NCBI GenBank assembly: GCA_902571425.1
Contig: CACGBZ010000004.1
Coordinates: forward strand, 1 to 64,000
DNA length: 64,000 nt
Reading direction: 5' to 3'
DNA from: an uncultured Pelagibacteraceae bacterium
GTDB taxonomy: Bacteria > Pseudomonadota > Alphaproteobacteria > Pelagibacterales > Pelagibacteraceae
The notes under the pieces were generated by a model that was not told where the DNA came from, did not search any database, and worked only from the letters and a program-made list of their open reading frames with translations. Made by a program: the position numbers and the translations under genes. Of this stretch, positions 18,756 through 28,316 are shown in pieces (within the stretch, counting starts at the first letter, position 1; each line of letters opens with the position of its first letter).

Positions 18756-19891
18756 CCACTAGCTATTTTCTTTTTAGGATCATAAAAAGGTTTTTCTACA
18801 ATAGTAGTAGAATATTTTCCTTCATGAGTTTGAACATCTAATTGATTTCCTAATTCTGAATAATTTATTTCTATCATTGCAAGTGCAATATTTTTTTTTA
18901 ATCTAGGGGAATATACAGCTGAAGTTACTTTACCAATTTTTTTGCCATTTTTTTCAATTGGCCAAAAAGTAGTATTGGGACCTGAAAGAGGATTGCAATC
19001 AATTATAAGTCCAACCTGTTTTCTCTTTATCCCATCTTGCTTAATTTTTTTTAGAGCATCTTTACCTATAAAGTCTATATCAGTTTCTAAATTAACTAAT
19101 CGATCTAATCCTAATTCAAATGGATTGGTATGAATGTCAGCATCTGCATGATATGAAAGCATACCACCTTCAATTCTTCTAATTGACGATGTATGACCTG
19201 GTTGAATTCCATGTTCTTTACCAGTAGCCATAATTTTTTCATATAAATCATTTCCTCTTGAACCATCTCTTAAATATATTTCATAACCAAGTTCACTTGA
19301 CCAACCTGTTCTTGAAACAATTAGTGGTATTCCATCAAGATCACATTCTCTTAGCCAATAATATTTTAGATCTCTTATGCTCTCACCAAATAATTTAACC
19401 ATGATTTCTTGTGAAGTAGGGCCTTGCAATTGCAAAGGAGAGACATCTGGCTCAGATATTTTAACATCTAATCCAGAGTTAACAGCAACACCTTGTGCCC
19501 ATAACAAAACATCACTATCTGCCAAGGATAACCAAAAATGATTTTCTGCTAATCTTAATAAAACTGGATCATTTAATATGCCCCCATCATTATTTACGAT
19601 TAATACATATTTACATTGTCCTATTGATAATTTTGAAAGATCTCTAGGAGTTAATAATTGAATAAATTTGTAGGCATCAGGACCAGTTATTTCAACCTGT
19701 CTCTCTACCGCCACATCACATAAAATTGATTTTTCAATAAGGTTCCAAAAGTTTTGCTCAGGACTTCCAAAGTCTCTTGGAATATACATATGATTATATA
19801 CAGAAAAACCTGTAGCTCCCCATTTAACAGTAGAGTCGAAGTATGGAGACTTTCTTATTTGAGTTCCAAAACCAAAGTTTTTATTAGACAT
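18752..19891 (-). CDS. GcvT/DmdA-like aminomethyltransferase family protein
   Basis: VERQVEITGPDAYKFIQLLTPRDLSKL, GGILNDPVLLRL, LQLQGPTSQEIM, SRTGWSSELGYEIYL, FIGKDAL. Confidence 0.85.
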   Translation of the reverse strand: MSNKNFGFGTQIRKSPYFDSTVKWGATGFSVYNHMYIPRDFGSPEQNFWNLIEKSILCDVAVERQVEITGPDAYKFIQLLTPRDLSKLSIGQCKYVLIVNNDGGILNDPVLLRLAENHFWLSLADSDVLLWAQGVAVNSGLDVKISEPDVSPLQLQGPTSQEIMVKLFGESIRDLKYYWLRECDLDGIPLIVSRTGWSSELGYEIYLRDGSRGNDLYEKIMATGKEHGIQPGHTSSIRRIEGGMLSYHADADIHTNPFELGLDRLVNLETDIDFIGKDALKKIKQDGIKRKQVGLIIDCNPLSGPNTTFWPIEKNGKKIGKVTSAVYSPRLKKNIALAMIEINYSELGNQLDVQTHEGKYSTTIVEKPFYDPKKKIASG

Positions 19892-19923
19892 TTGTGACCC
19901 TTAACAGTCTGAGCATGAATTAC

Positions 19924-19952
19924 AAATAAAAAAATAGCCCTGTCAAGGGCTA
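19924..19952 (-). terminator. Intrinsic terminator downstream of isocitrate lyase
   Basis: Minus strand TAGCCCT-TGAC-AGGGCTA followed by T-rich tract. Confidence 0.85.
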
Positions 19953-19981
19953 CTAAAAAAATGGAGAGGGAAGTTATTTTT

Positions 19982-21256
19982 TTAAAACTGTTCTGACTCA
20001 GTAGATCCAGCCATTGCTGTAGTTGAGCTTTGACCGCTACTAATAGTGTTTGATACTGCATCAAAATAAGATGTACCAACTTCTCTTTGGTGTTTAACAC
20101 TAGTATAGCCATCTTTTTCACGAGCAAATTCCTGTTGTTGAATTCTAGAGTATGCAGCCATACCTTCTTTTCTATATTTTTCAGCAAGTTCAAAGATTGC
20201 AATATTTTGAGTATGAAAACCAGCAAGAGTAATAAATTGAAATTTATAACCCATTTTTGCAATTTCTTGTTGGAATGAAGCAATTTCATCATCGCTTAAA
20301 TGTTTTTTCCAATTAAAAGAAGGTGAACAATTATAAGCTAAAAGTTTTCCAGGAAATTTTTCATGTATAGCATCAGCAAACTTTTTAGCTTCTGCTAAAT
20401 TAGGCGTTGCTGTTTCACACCAAATTAAATCAGCATAAGGTGCATAAGCCAAACCTCTAGAGATAGCTTGTTCAATTCCATCTTTTACATAATGAAAACC
20501 TTCAGGAGATCTTTCACCTGTCAAAAATGGTTTATCATTTTCATCAAAATCATTCGTAATTAGTTTTGCAGCATTCGCATCAGTTCTAGCTAAAATAATT
20601 AATGGAACCTCTGCAATATCAGCAGCTAATCTTGCAGCTTTTAGATTTTTTACCATTGTTCCTGTTGGTACCAAAACTTTACCACCCATATGACCACATT
20701 TTTTTTCACTAGCTAGCTGGTCTTCAAAGTGTACACCTGCAGCACCTGCTTTTATAAATTTTTTAGTTAATTCAAACACATTTAATGGACCGCCAAATCC
20801 AGCCTCACCATCAGCAATAATGGGCAACATGTAATCTGTTCTATCCTCTTTTTTCATATCACCGTCTTGCATTTCCATATGTTGAATTTGATCAGCTCTT
20901 ATTAAAGAATTATTCATAGACTCAACTAATTTTGGTGCACTGTCATAGGGATATAGAGATTGATCTGGGTACATTTCACCAGCTGTATTAGCATCAGCAG
21001 CAACTTGCCATCCACTTAAATAAATTGCTTTCAAACCTGCTTTTGCATGTTGTACGGCTTGATTTCCTGACAAAGAGCCAAGCGTGTTCACGTATGGCTC
21101 AGAATTTAATAATTTCCAAAGTTTTTGAGATTGGTTTTTACACAAAGAATACTCAATTTTAATTGAGCCTCTTAATCTTTCAACTTCTTCCTCTGTATAA
21201 TCTCTTTTTATTCCAGCAAATCTTTTTAAGTCGTATGAGATTTTTTCTGCACTCAT
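19982..21256 (-). CDS. aceA: Isocitrate lyase
   Basis: ICL signature [49 protein letters not shown]. Confidence 0.95.
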   Translation of the reverse strand: MSAEKISYDLKRFAGIKRDYTEEEVERLRGSIKIEYSLCKNQSQKLWKLLNSEPYVNTLGSLSGNQAVQHAKAGLKAIYLSGWQVAADANTAGEMYPDQSLYPYDSAPKLVESMNNSLIRADQIQHMEMQDGDMKKEDRTDYMLPIIADGEAGFGGPLNVFELTKKFIKAGAAGVHFEDQLASEKKCGHMGGKVLVPTGTMVKNLKAARLAADIAEVPLIILARTDANAAKLITNDFDENDKPFLTGERSPEGFHYVKDGIEQAISRGLAYAPYADLIWCETATPNLAEAKKFADAIHEKFPGKLLAYNCSPSFNWKKHLSDDEIASFQQEIAKMGYKFQFITLAGFHTQNIAIFELAEKYRKEGMAAYSRIQQQEFAREKDGYTSVKHQREVGTSYFDAVSNTISSGQSSTTAMAGSTESEQF

Positions 21257-21307
21257 TTTTTAGTTTCCTTTGTGTTTTTATTTAGAAAATTGAATAAGAA
21301 GAATGAA

Positions 21308-21469
21308 TTAGTTGCTATCGTCTAAGGCTTTGATTAGCTCACTCATTCCACTTGAACCCCAATCACAATGATCATCTCTCATGTAGATTCCTCTACTGTT
21401 GTGCTGATCTAAGTCCTCTTTTTTAATGATTTGAGCTTCATTTTCTGTGTTTTTTAAATTTTTATCCAT
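21308..21469 (-). CDS. Hypothetical 53-aa small protein between isocitrate lyase and regulator
   Basis: Own translation: MDKNLKNTENEAQIIKKEDLDQHNSRGIYMRDDHCDWGSSGMSELIKALDDSN; below ORF track cut-off. Confidence 0.5.
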   Translation of the reverse strand: MDKNLKNTENEAQIIKKEDLDQHNSRGIYMRDDHCDWGSSGMSELIKALDDSN

Positions 21470-21482
21470 GTAAATTATATAT

Positions 21483-21574
21483 TTTACAGAATTTACAAAA
21501 TCTATAAAAAACGTTAAAAAGCTTTGTAAATAGGGAAAAAATATTGTAAAAATAAATTTACAAAATTTACAAAT
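21483..21574. promoter_or_regulatory. Tandem TTTACAAA-type operator-like boxes between small ORF/aceA and XRE regulator
   Basis: TTTACAGAATTTACAAAA (21483-21500), TTTGTAAA (21523-21530), TTGTAAAA (21544-21551), TTTACAAAATTTACAAAT (21557-21574). Confidence 0.6.
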
Positions 21575-21581
21575 AGTAAAT

Positions 21582-23015
21582 ATGAGTCAAATAGATTTAA
21601 AAATAGGGCCTAAAATCAAGTCTTTTCGAAGACAGCTTGGTCTTCAAGCGAACAAATTAGCAGAAGATTTAAACATTTCACCAAGTTATTTAAATCTTAT
21701 TGAGAGTGGAAAAAGAAAAATAGATGGTGATCTACTATTAAACTTATGTGAAAGATTAAATATTCAGTTATCAGATCTTACTTCAAAAACAGATATTAAT
21801 CTTCAAAATACAATTTCTGAGATTTTAGATGATAGTTTATTTGAAGATTTAGATATTTTAGGACCTGAAGTAAAAGATTTAGTTAGTACCAATCCAAAAA
21901 TTGGAAAAGCAATTGTAAGACTTGGAGATATTTTAAAAAAAAAAGATCACGAGCTAATTAATAAGATAGAAAAAATTTCTGGTAAAATTGTTGATAATAG
22001 AAAAAATTCTTTTCCAGGAGAAGTTATTTCAGACTTTTTACAAGAAAATAAAAATTACTTTCCTAAGTTAGAAGAATTTGCAAACAAAGTGTTTGATAAA
22101 ATTCAAAAAAATAATCGTACAAGATACATAGCTTTATGTGAATATTTATATTCAGAGTATTCAATTACTGTAAAAGATGTCATTCCTGATGAAAGCAAAC
22201 CATTTTCAAAAATTTACAATAAAAATAAAAAAGAGTTATTGCTTAGTGATTACAGTTCACTAGAAACAAAAAAATTACATGCAGCTGCACAAATAGCACA
22301 AGAAGGTGCAAATAAAGAAATTGATGACTATCTTTCTAAATTTAGTTTTCCATCTCAGGAGTCAAAAAAGTTAACTAAAGTTGCTTTACTAAATTATTGT
22401 GGAGCAGCTATTTTAATGCCTTATAAATTATTTCATTCTGAGTGTAAGAAACTTAAGTATGATTTAGAGTTACTTCAAAATACTTTTGCAACATCTTTTG
22501 AACAAGTGACTCATAGAGTAACTTGTCTTCAAGACCCAAAACTTCCTGGAATTCCTTTTCATTTTTTAAGAGTTGATATGGCAGGTAATATTTCTAAAAG
22601 ATTTTCTTTATCTGGTATAGATATCCCAAGATATGGCGGTGCTTGTCCACGATGGAATGTTTATTCTGCTTTTACTAGACCAGGGGTTATTCAAGCAGCT
22701 GTAAGTAAAATGAATAATGGTGAAAAATATGTTTGTATTGCAAGAACTGTTGAAAAAGGTATCGGACGATTTGGTCAAGCAAAGAGTGTTTTATCTATAG
22801 GACTTGGATGTGATGCAAAATATGCAAAAGATTTTGTTTATACTGAAAACGTAAATATAAATGATAAATCAACTGAAATTCCAATTGGAGTTTCTTGTAG
22901 AACCTGTGACAGATTAGATTGTTCACAAAGAGCATTCCCACCGTTACATAAAAAATTTGATGTTGATTTAAATACAAGAGGTGTTTCTGTTTATGTCAGC
23001 GATGACAAAGCTTAA
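21582..23015 (+). CDS. XRE-family transcriptional regulator of the RamB/ScfR type (HTH + IrrE-like + C-terminal Cys domain)
   Basis: HTH IKSFRRQLGLQANKLAEDLNISPSYLNLIESGKRKI; long IrrE/DUF2083-like part; CRTCDRLDCSQRAFPPLHK. Confidence 0.88.
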   Translation: MSQIDLKIGPKIKSFRRQLGLQANKLAEDLNISPSYLNLIESGKRKIDGDLLLNLCERLNIQLSDLTSKTDINLQNTISEILDDSLFEDLDILGPEVKDLVSTNPKIGKAIVRLGDILKKKDHELINKIEKISGKIVDNRKNSFPGEVISDFLQENKNYFPKLEEFANKVFDKIQKNNRTRYIALCEYLYSEYSITVKDVIPDESKPFSKIYNKNKKELLLSDYSSLETKKLHAAAQIAQEGANKEIDDYLSKFSFPSQESKKLTKVALLNYCGAAILMPYKLFHSECKKLKYDLELLQNTFATSFEQVTHRVTCLQDPKLPGIPFHFLRVDMAGNISKRFSLSGIDIPRYGGACPRWNVYSAFTRPGVIQAAVSKMNNGEKYVCIARTVEKGIGRFGQAKSVLSIGLGCDAKYAKDFVYTENVNINDKSTEIPIGVSCRTCDRLDCSQRAFPPLHKKFDVDLNTRGVSVYVSDDKA

Positions 23016-23017
23016 TT

Positions 23018-23182
23018 ATGATTAAATATATACTGCCAGCTATAATTATTTTTTTAACGGTATTGTTTTGGGAAAAAATTACTGAGTTCGTAGAAAAAAA
23101 ATTCAATATTAAGCTTAATTATATTGTTGTTAGCTCCATTATTGCTGCAATAGCAGTTATCCTTTTACTCCTAAATTATTAG
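23018..23182 (+). CDS. Small membrane protein, 54 aa
   Basis: Own translation: MIKYILPAIIIFLTVLFWEKITEFVEKKFNIKLNYIVVSSIIAAIAVILLLLNY; fits exactly between stop of 23015 and start at 23188. Confidence 0.6.
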   Translation: MIKYILPAIIIFLTVLFWEKITEFVEKKFNIKLNYIVVSSIIAAIAVILLLLNY

Positions 23183-23187
23183 GATTT

Positions 23188-23457
23188 ATGAATAGTCTGG
23201 AAGTTTCAAATTTTAAAATTGAGGAAACTGAGGGAGTTTTTACCTTTAAAAATGAAAATACAACAATAGGCTTTGTTAGATTTAATGAAAAAGGTGAGGT
23301 AGAGTATATTTTTGTTAATCCAATTTTTAGAAAACAAGGGTTAGCAACTAAACTATTACAATTAGTAAAACAAAAAACTGGAAAAGAAATAATACTTCAG
23401 GAACCAATTAGCCCTTTAGGATCGAAGTTATTAAACTCATTAAATAAATGGAATTAA
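23188..23457 (+). CDS. GNAT-like acetyltransferase, small
   Basis: EYIFVNPIFRKQGLATKLLQLVKQKTG resembles the GNAT acetyl-CoA site. Confidence 0.7.
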   Translation: MNSLEVSNFKIEETEGVFTFKNENTTIGFVRFNEKGEVEYIFVNPIFRKQGLATKLLQLVKQKTGKEIILQEPISPLGSKLLNSLNKWN

Positions 23458-24194
23458 ACTTATTATTTTTTTTTACAGTTGTTCCAGCCATAATTTTATA
23501 CGGAATTGCAAAATCAGGCCTAGGTGGATCCATGACTCTAATTTCCGTACCGTTAATGACAATAGTGATGCCACTAAATCAAGCTTTAGGAATTATTTTA
23601 CCGATTTTAATATTTTCAGATTTCATCGCTGTTTATAAATATAGAAAAGAATTTGATTTAGGAACTTTGAAATTAATGGTTCCATTTGCAGCTATCGGTA
23701 TCATTATTGGATCTTTAACATTTTCATTTTTTTCAGAAGACTTGTTAAAATTTATCATTGGAGTAATGGGCTTCTTATTTGCAGGTCATTATTTCTTTTT
23801 TAAAAAAGACAAAGAAAAAAAATCTGAGAAAAATTTTTTAAAAGGTGGAGCTTGTTCTGTGGTTGCAGGTTTTACAAGTTTTTGTGTGCATGCCGGAGGA
23901 ACTCCTACCAGTCTTTACTTGCTTCCACTTAGAATGAAAAAAGAAATCTATGTTGGAACAAGAATATTTTTTTTCACTTTTGTGAATTTAATTAAACTTC
24001 CTTTGTATATTAATTTATCTATGACAAATTTAGAATCTTTTAAACAGTCAGCAATATTATTTCCAGTTGCTTTATTAGGAATATTGATTGGATATAAATT
24101 ACTAAAAATTATAGAAGAAAAATTATTTTATAATTTTATATATGCTCTAATTTTCGTAACCAGTTCAAAGCTTTTATACGATTATCTAATATGA
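23448..24194 (+). CDS. TauE/SafE family sulfite exporter-like permease
   Basis: Multi-TM; GLGGSMTLISVPLM; TSFCVHAGGTPTSLYLLPL. Confidence 0.8.
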   Translation: MELNLLFFFTVVPAIILYGIAKSGLGGSMTLISVPLMTIVMPLNQALGIILPILIFSDFIAVYKYRKEFDLGTLKLMVPFAAIGIIIGSLTFSFFSEDLLKFIIGVMGFLFAGHYFFFKKDKEKKSEKNFLKGGACSVVAGFTSFCVHAGGTPTSLYLLPLRMKKEIYVGTRIFFFTFVNLIKLPLYINLSMTNLESFKQSAILFPVALLGILIGYKLLKIIEEKLFYNFIYALIFVTSSKLLYDYLI

Positions 24195-24243
24195 TTTTTT
24201 TACACATACTAAATTTTAAATAAATGTTTAAATTATTTAAATC

Positions 24244-24798
24244 ATGAAAAAAAAATTTAATCCAAGAATTAAAGCTAGATTAAGAAAAAATAGACAAGTC
24301 TTAAGTAAAAATATCGATAACTTTTTTGGTTGGGTTAAAGGTGCAAAACTTGTTGAGCTAAAAGAATGCAATACAGATGAAGATCCTGTAAGGCCGGAGT
24401 TAGATAATAAATTTAGAACAGGATACGGAAGAAAAATTTTTGGAGTTGAATATAAAGGAGAAATTCATGCTGTAATGTGCTTTGCTTATACAAATGAAAT
24501 TCCAAAAAGTGTTGAAGATTTAGAAAAATTAAGCACTGATGCATTTCTACAAACAGCAATGAGAGATCAGGCAGGTGGTCAAATAGCAATTGCTTACACC
24601 GTATGGTCTAAAAAAAAGGGTGGAGGCAAATTAATAGTAAAAGAAGTATTCAAAAAAATTAAAAAATCTAATCATTTAAATAGATTGGTAACTCTTTCAC
24701 CTCTAACAGAAATGGCAACTAATTTTCATGAGAGAAATGGCGCTAAATTAATTCAAATTAATGAAACTACACAAAATTTTGAATATAAAGTTATGTAA
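24244..24798 (+). CDS. Hypothetical protein, possibly GNAT-like
   Basis: 184-aa ORF; ends with FHERNGAKLIQI similar to the GNAT C-terminal pattern. Confidence 0.55.
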   Translation: MKKKFNPRIKARLRKNRQVLSKNIDNFFGWVKGAKLVELKECNTDEDPVRPELDNKFRTGYGRKIFGVEYKGEIHAVMCFAYTNEIPKSVEDLEKLSTDAFLQTAMRDQAGGQIAIAYTVWSKKKGGGKLIVKEVFKKIKKSNHLNRLVTLSPLTEMATNFHERNGAKLIQINETTQNFEYKVM

Positions 24799-24800
24799 CA

Positions 24801-25367
24801 ATGAAAATTATTAAACTTTACTTTATAGTATTTTGTACTTTATTTATTTTACCTTATTCTGCAGTTATGGCTTACGAAGAAGCAAATTATGAAGTTGTCT
24901 CTAAAAATGAAGTTTATGAGATTAGAAAATATTCAGATCGTTTAGCGGTGGAAACAATGACATCTGGAATAGATAGTAATTTTAGAAAATTATTTAATTA
25001 CATTTCAGGCAGAAACGATACTCAAGAAAAAATTAAAATGACAACTCCAGTTACTCAAGTTGAGAAAAATGGAAATACGAGTATGCAATTTTATTTACCA
25101 TCTAAATTTAACTCAGAAAATGCACCAAATCCCAGCAGGGAAGACGTTAAAATAGTTAATATCGAAGGAGGTTATTACGCGGTGCTGAGATATTCTGGAC
25201 GAGCATCAGATGGAAACTTTCTTAAGCATAAAGAAATTTTAGAAAAAAAGTTACAAAAAAATAATATATCAATTATAAGCCCACCTATTAGAGCAACCTA
25301 TGATAGCCCATTTACCCTTCCAATGAATAGAAGAAACGAGGCGATGTTTAAAATTGAACTAAATTGA
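24801..25367 (+). CDS. SOUL family heme-binding protein, exported
   Basis: YEVVSKNEVYEIRKYSDRLAVETM, FRKLFNYISGRNDTQEKIKMTTPVTQ, SPFTLPMNRRNEAMF. Confidence 0.88.
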   Translation: MKIIKLYFIVFCTLFILPYSAVMAYEEANYEVVSKNEVYEIRKYSDRLAVETMTSGIDSNFRKLFNYISGRNDTQEKIKMTTPVTQVEKNGNTSMQFYLPSKFNSENAPNPSREDVKIVNIEGGYYAVLRYSGRASDGNFLKHKEILEKKLQKNNISIISPPIRATYDSPFTLPMNRRNEAMFKIELN

Positions 25368-25781
25368 TGAAATCAAAATTTAAAGCAATGGTGTTATCTT
25401 GTATTGATCCAAGATTTCAACCTTTAGTTCATAATTATTTAAAGAAAAAAAAATTAACAGGAAAATACAGTGCTTTTACAATTACAGGTGCAGCAGTTGG
25501 TGTAACACATAATAAATTCAAAAAATGGCATAAAACATTTTATGATAATTTAGGAACTTCTATTCAATTACATAAAATAGAAAAATTAATTGTAATTAAT
25601 CATAAAGATTGTGGTGCAGCTAAAATTGCTAACGGAAATAAAGAATTTAGCCCAGCAAATGAAAAAAAAAATTCATAAAGAATCGTTATTAAAAATTAAA
25701 AAACAAATAAAAAAAAGATTTCCAAAATTGAAAGTAGAATTAAATCTAATTTCTTTGGATAGTAAAATTACTAAATTCTAA
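25364..25781 (+). pseudogene. Carbonic-anhydrase-like protein with apparent frameshift at an A10 run (ORF 25364-25678 continuing in another frame to 25781)
   Basis: First frame: VLSCIDPRF...INHKDCGAAKIANGNKEFSPANE; second frame from 25659: MKKKIHKESLLKIKKQIKKRFPKLKVELNLISLDSKITKF; removing one A joins them. Confidence 0.6.
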
Positions 25782-28316
25782 TTATTGATTTCTTATTAGA
25801 GGATAAACTTTAGGATTAAGATATTTTAAATTTGTTAGCAATATTAAAATTAAAGTAACAAAGCCAATTGAAAATCCTAAATAAATTAAAACTTTAAAGT
25901 CGAACATCCATACTAACTCAAAAATATTTTCAATAATAAATTTTGAACCAATCACTGCAAAAAATATTGCAATTAAAATTACAGATTTAAAAATAATAAT
26001 GAATTCAATTAACGATGAAAAAACAATTTGTTTTTTTGAAAAACCTAAAATTTTAAATACTAAATTTTGATATTCTTTTACTTTTCCCTGAACCATAATT
26101 GCACTCGAAATTACAATTAAACCAATAACAATAGTAACTGCAGAAATTAAAGTAACTGCAATAAATACTTTGTTTAAAACAGCTGTAACTTTAGATAAAT
26201 AATCTGCAATTTTTATCATTGATAAACTAGGCATGATTTCAAGCATCTCAGTTTCATCAAATTTATTTGAATTAAATTTTGCAGTGGCCAAATATTCATG
26301 TGGAATATTTTTTGCAAATTGAGGATTAAATAACATTGCAAAGTTAATGCTTAAATCTCGATAATCTACCTCTCTGAAGTTAATTACTTTTCCTTCAATT
26401 TCACGCCCATAAACATTTAAAGTAAAAATATCACCTAACTGAATGTTAAAATCTCTAGCAATTTTTGAATCTAGAGATATTTGAAGTTGATTAGGGTTTG
26501 ATAAATCCCACCATTCACCTTCTAGAATTGGATTATCTCCAGGTACATCTTCTACCCAAGAAGATCTTCGTTCACTACCAATTACCCAATAACTATCATT
26601 ATCTGGTTTAATATAAGTGTTAGGATCCACTCCATTAATTTTTACAATTCCAGAGGATACCATTGGCACAATTTCTATGGATGCATTGGAATCCATATTT
26701 AAAATTCCCTGTTCAAATTTCTCTCTTTCTCCTTTTTGAATACCGACAAAGAAATAATCAGGCGCAATATCAGGTATAGATTTAGCAATTTCTCTTTGAA
26801 AATTTGTACCAACTAAAGCTAATGTTAATAATAAAGTAACCCCTAAGCCAAGAGACATAACTGTAATGGGAGTTATACTTTTTGTTTGGGTAATATTTTT
26901 GATTGAAACTTTTAGAGAAATTATTGGGCTAGATTTGAATTTTTTTAGGAAAAAAATGATTAATTTAGAAAGTAAGAAAAATACTATTAAACAAACAAAA
27001 AAAGCAGCAAAGTAACCCAAGCTATAAGAGGGTTGTTCTGATCCAATAGTGAATAACAAAATTAAGATAGATAATAAAATGAAGCTTAGAAAAACTGATC
27101 TCTTGGAATAATAAAATTGAAGGTTTTGAAATACGTTTCTAAATAAATTTGATGCTTTTACTTGGTCAATAGAACTAATTGTTGGAATAGAAAAAATTAT
27201 AAGAACCAACAACCCCACTAAAAATATTTTTAAAAAATTAAGTAATGAAAATACTGGATAAACATTTAACCCTAATCCATCAGATAAATATTTATCTGCT
27301 ATTGGTACAATTAAAAAACTCGATCCATAAGCAACAACAGTAATGATAAATAAAAGTATAAATAACTGCAGATAATATAGTATTTTTATATTACCTGAAT
27401 AAAAGCCAACTGCCTTTCTAACAGCTATCGACATGTTGTTTTGATTAATAAAAGAAAGCAGAGTATTTGCTATTCCAATACCTGCTATCAACATTGCACT
27501 GATAGATACAAGGGATAAAAATTGAGAAAAATTATTAATAATTCTCTTTATACCACTTGCAGAATTTTCAGGATATCTAAGTTTTACTTTTTGATCATCT
27601 TTAAAGATTTCTTCAATTCGTAGTTCAATTTCCTTTGGCTTGTCATTTTCATTAAACTTTACTTTGTATTCATAGTTTAAAAAGCTTCCAATTCCGTTTA
27701 GTTTTAAAATTTCTAAAGTTTGTTTTCCTGCTAAAGCCCAATCGCCAAATGCAACAAATCCACTTACATCTGGTACTGATTTAATAATTCCAATTACTGT
27801 AAAATTTTGATCTTGAACTTTTACAATTTCATTTATTTTAATATTTAGGGTTTTTGATAAACTTTCATTGATCAGGATAGTGCTAGGTTCTTTTTGCATT
27901 CTTTCATAAGCACCCATTGGTTCATAAACAACATTTCCATATAAAGGATATTTTTCATCTACAGTTTTAATTCTAGTAAATAATGATTTATTTTTTTCTC
28001 TTGCAGTGGTTGAAAGCATAGTACTGAACTCAATCATTTGAGAAACAGTTGCAAATTCTTTTACTTGGTTGACTAAATCTAAATTTCCTTGATTACGATT
28101 GTAATCAATCTCTAAATCTCCACCTAAAAGTACTTTGGCATTATCATTTAGTTCTTTTTTAAGACTATCTTCAATTGTGAAAATAGCACTTAAGATAAAA
28201 AGACTTATAAATAGCGTAACAATGATACTAGAAATTTTATGATAATTTCTGCTTAGGTCTTTTAAAGCATATTTAAAAATCAAACTAGATTCTGAAGGAT
28301 TATTTAATTTTTCCAT
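25782..28316 (-). CDS. ybbP: ABC transporter permease, FtsX/YbbP-like
   Basis: 844 aa, two FtsX-like TM sets; partner YbbA-like ATPase and TesA neighbour. Confidence 0.85.
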   Translation of the reverse strand: MEKLNNPSESSLIFKYALKDLSRNYHKISSIIVTLFISLFILSAIFTIEDSLKKELNDNAKVLLGGDLEIDYNRNQGNLDLVNQVKEFATVSQMIEFSTMLSTTAREKNKSLFTRIKTVDEKYPLYGNVVYEPMGAYERMQKEPSTILINESLSKTLNIKINEIVKVQDQNFTVIGIIKSVPDVSGFVAFGDWALAGKQTLEILKLNGIGSFLNYEYKVKFNENDKPKEIELRIEEIFKDDQKVKLRYPENSASGIKRIINNFSQFLSLVSISAMLIAGIGIANTLLSFINQNNMSIAVRKAVGFYSGNIKILYYLQLFILLFIITVVAYGSSFLIVPIADKYLSDGLGLNVYPVFSLLNFLKIFLVGLLVLIIFSIPTISSIDQVKASNLFRNVFQNLQFYYSKRSVFLSFILLSILILLFTIGSEQPSYSLGYFAAFFVCLIVFFLLSKLIIFFLKKFKSSPIISLKVSIKNITQTKSITPITVMSLGLGVTLLLTLALVGTNFQREIAKSIPDIAPDYFFVGIQKGEREKFEQGILNMDSNASIEIVPMVSSGIVKINGVDPNTYIKPDNDSYWVIGSERRSSWVEDVPGDNPILEGEWWDLSNPNQLQISLDSKIARDFNIQLGDIFTLNVYGREIEGKVINFREVDYRDLSINFAMLFNPQFAKNIPHEYLATAKFNSNKFDETEMLEIMPSLSMIKIADYLSKVTAVLNKVFIAVTLISAVTIVIGLIVISSAIMVQGKVKEYQNLVFKILGFSKKQIVFSSLIEFIIIFKSVILIAIFFAVIGSKFIIENIFELVWMFDFKVLIYLGFSIGFVTLILILLTNLKYLNPKVYPLIRNQ

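Noticed and set aside
19892-19981. Possible glycine riboswitch near aceA/GcvT-like gene
   Set aside because: The spacer contains a plain terminator and no recognisable tandem glycine aptamer core
19855-20292. 145-aa minus-strand ORF overlapping aceA
   Set aside because: Lies in another frame of the strongly supported isocitrate lyase gene; Leu/Lys-rich shadow ORF without recognisable motif
23448-24194. First TauE/SafE-like permease as part of the sulfur island
   Set aside because: Located 25 kb away among GNAT and SOUL genes; no contextual link to sulfonate metabolism
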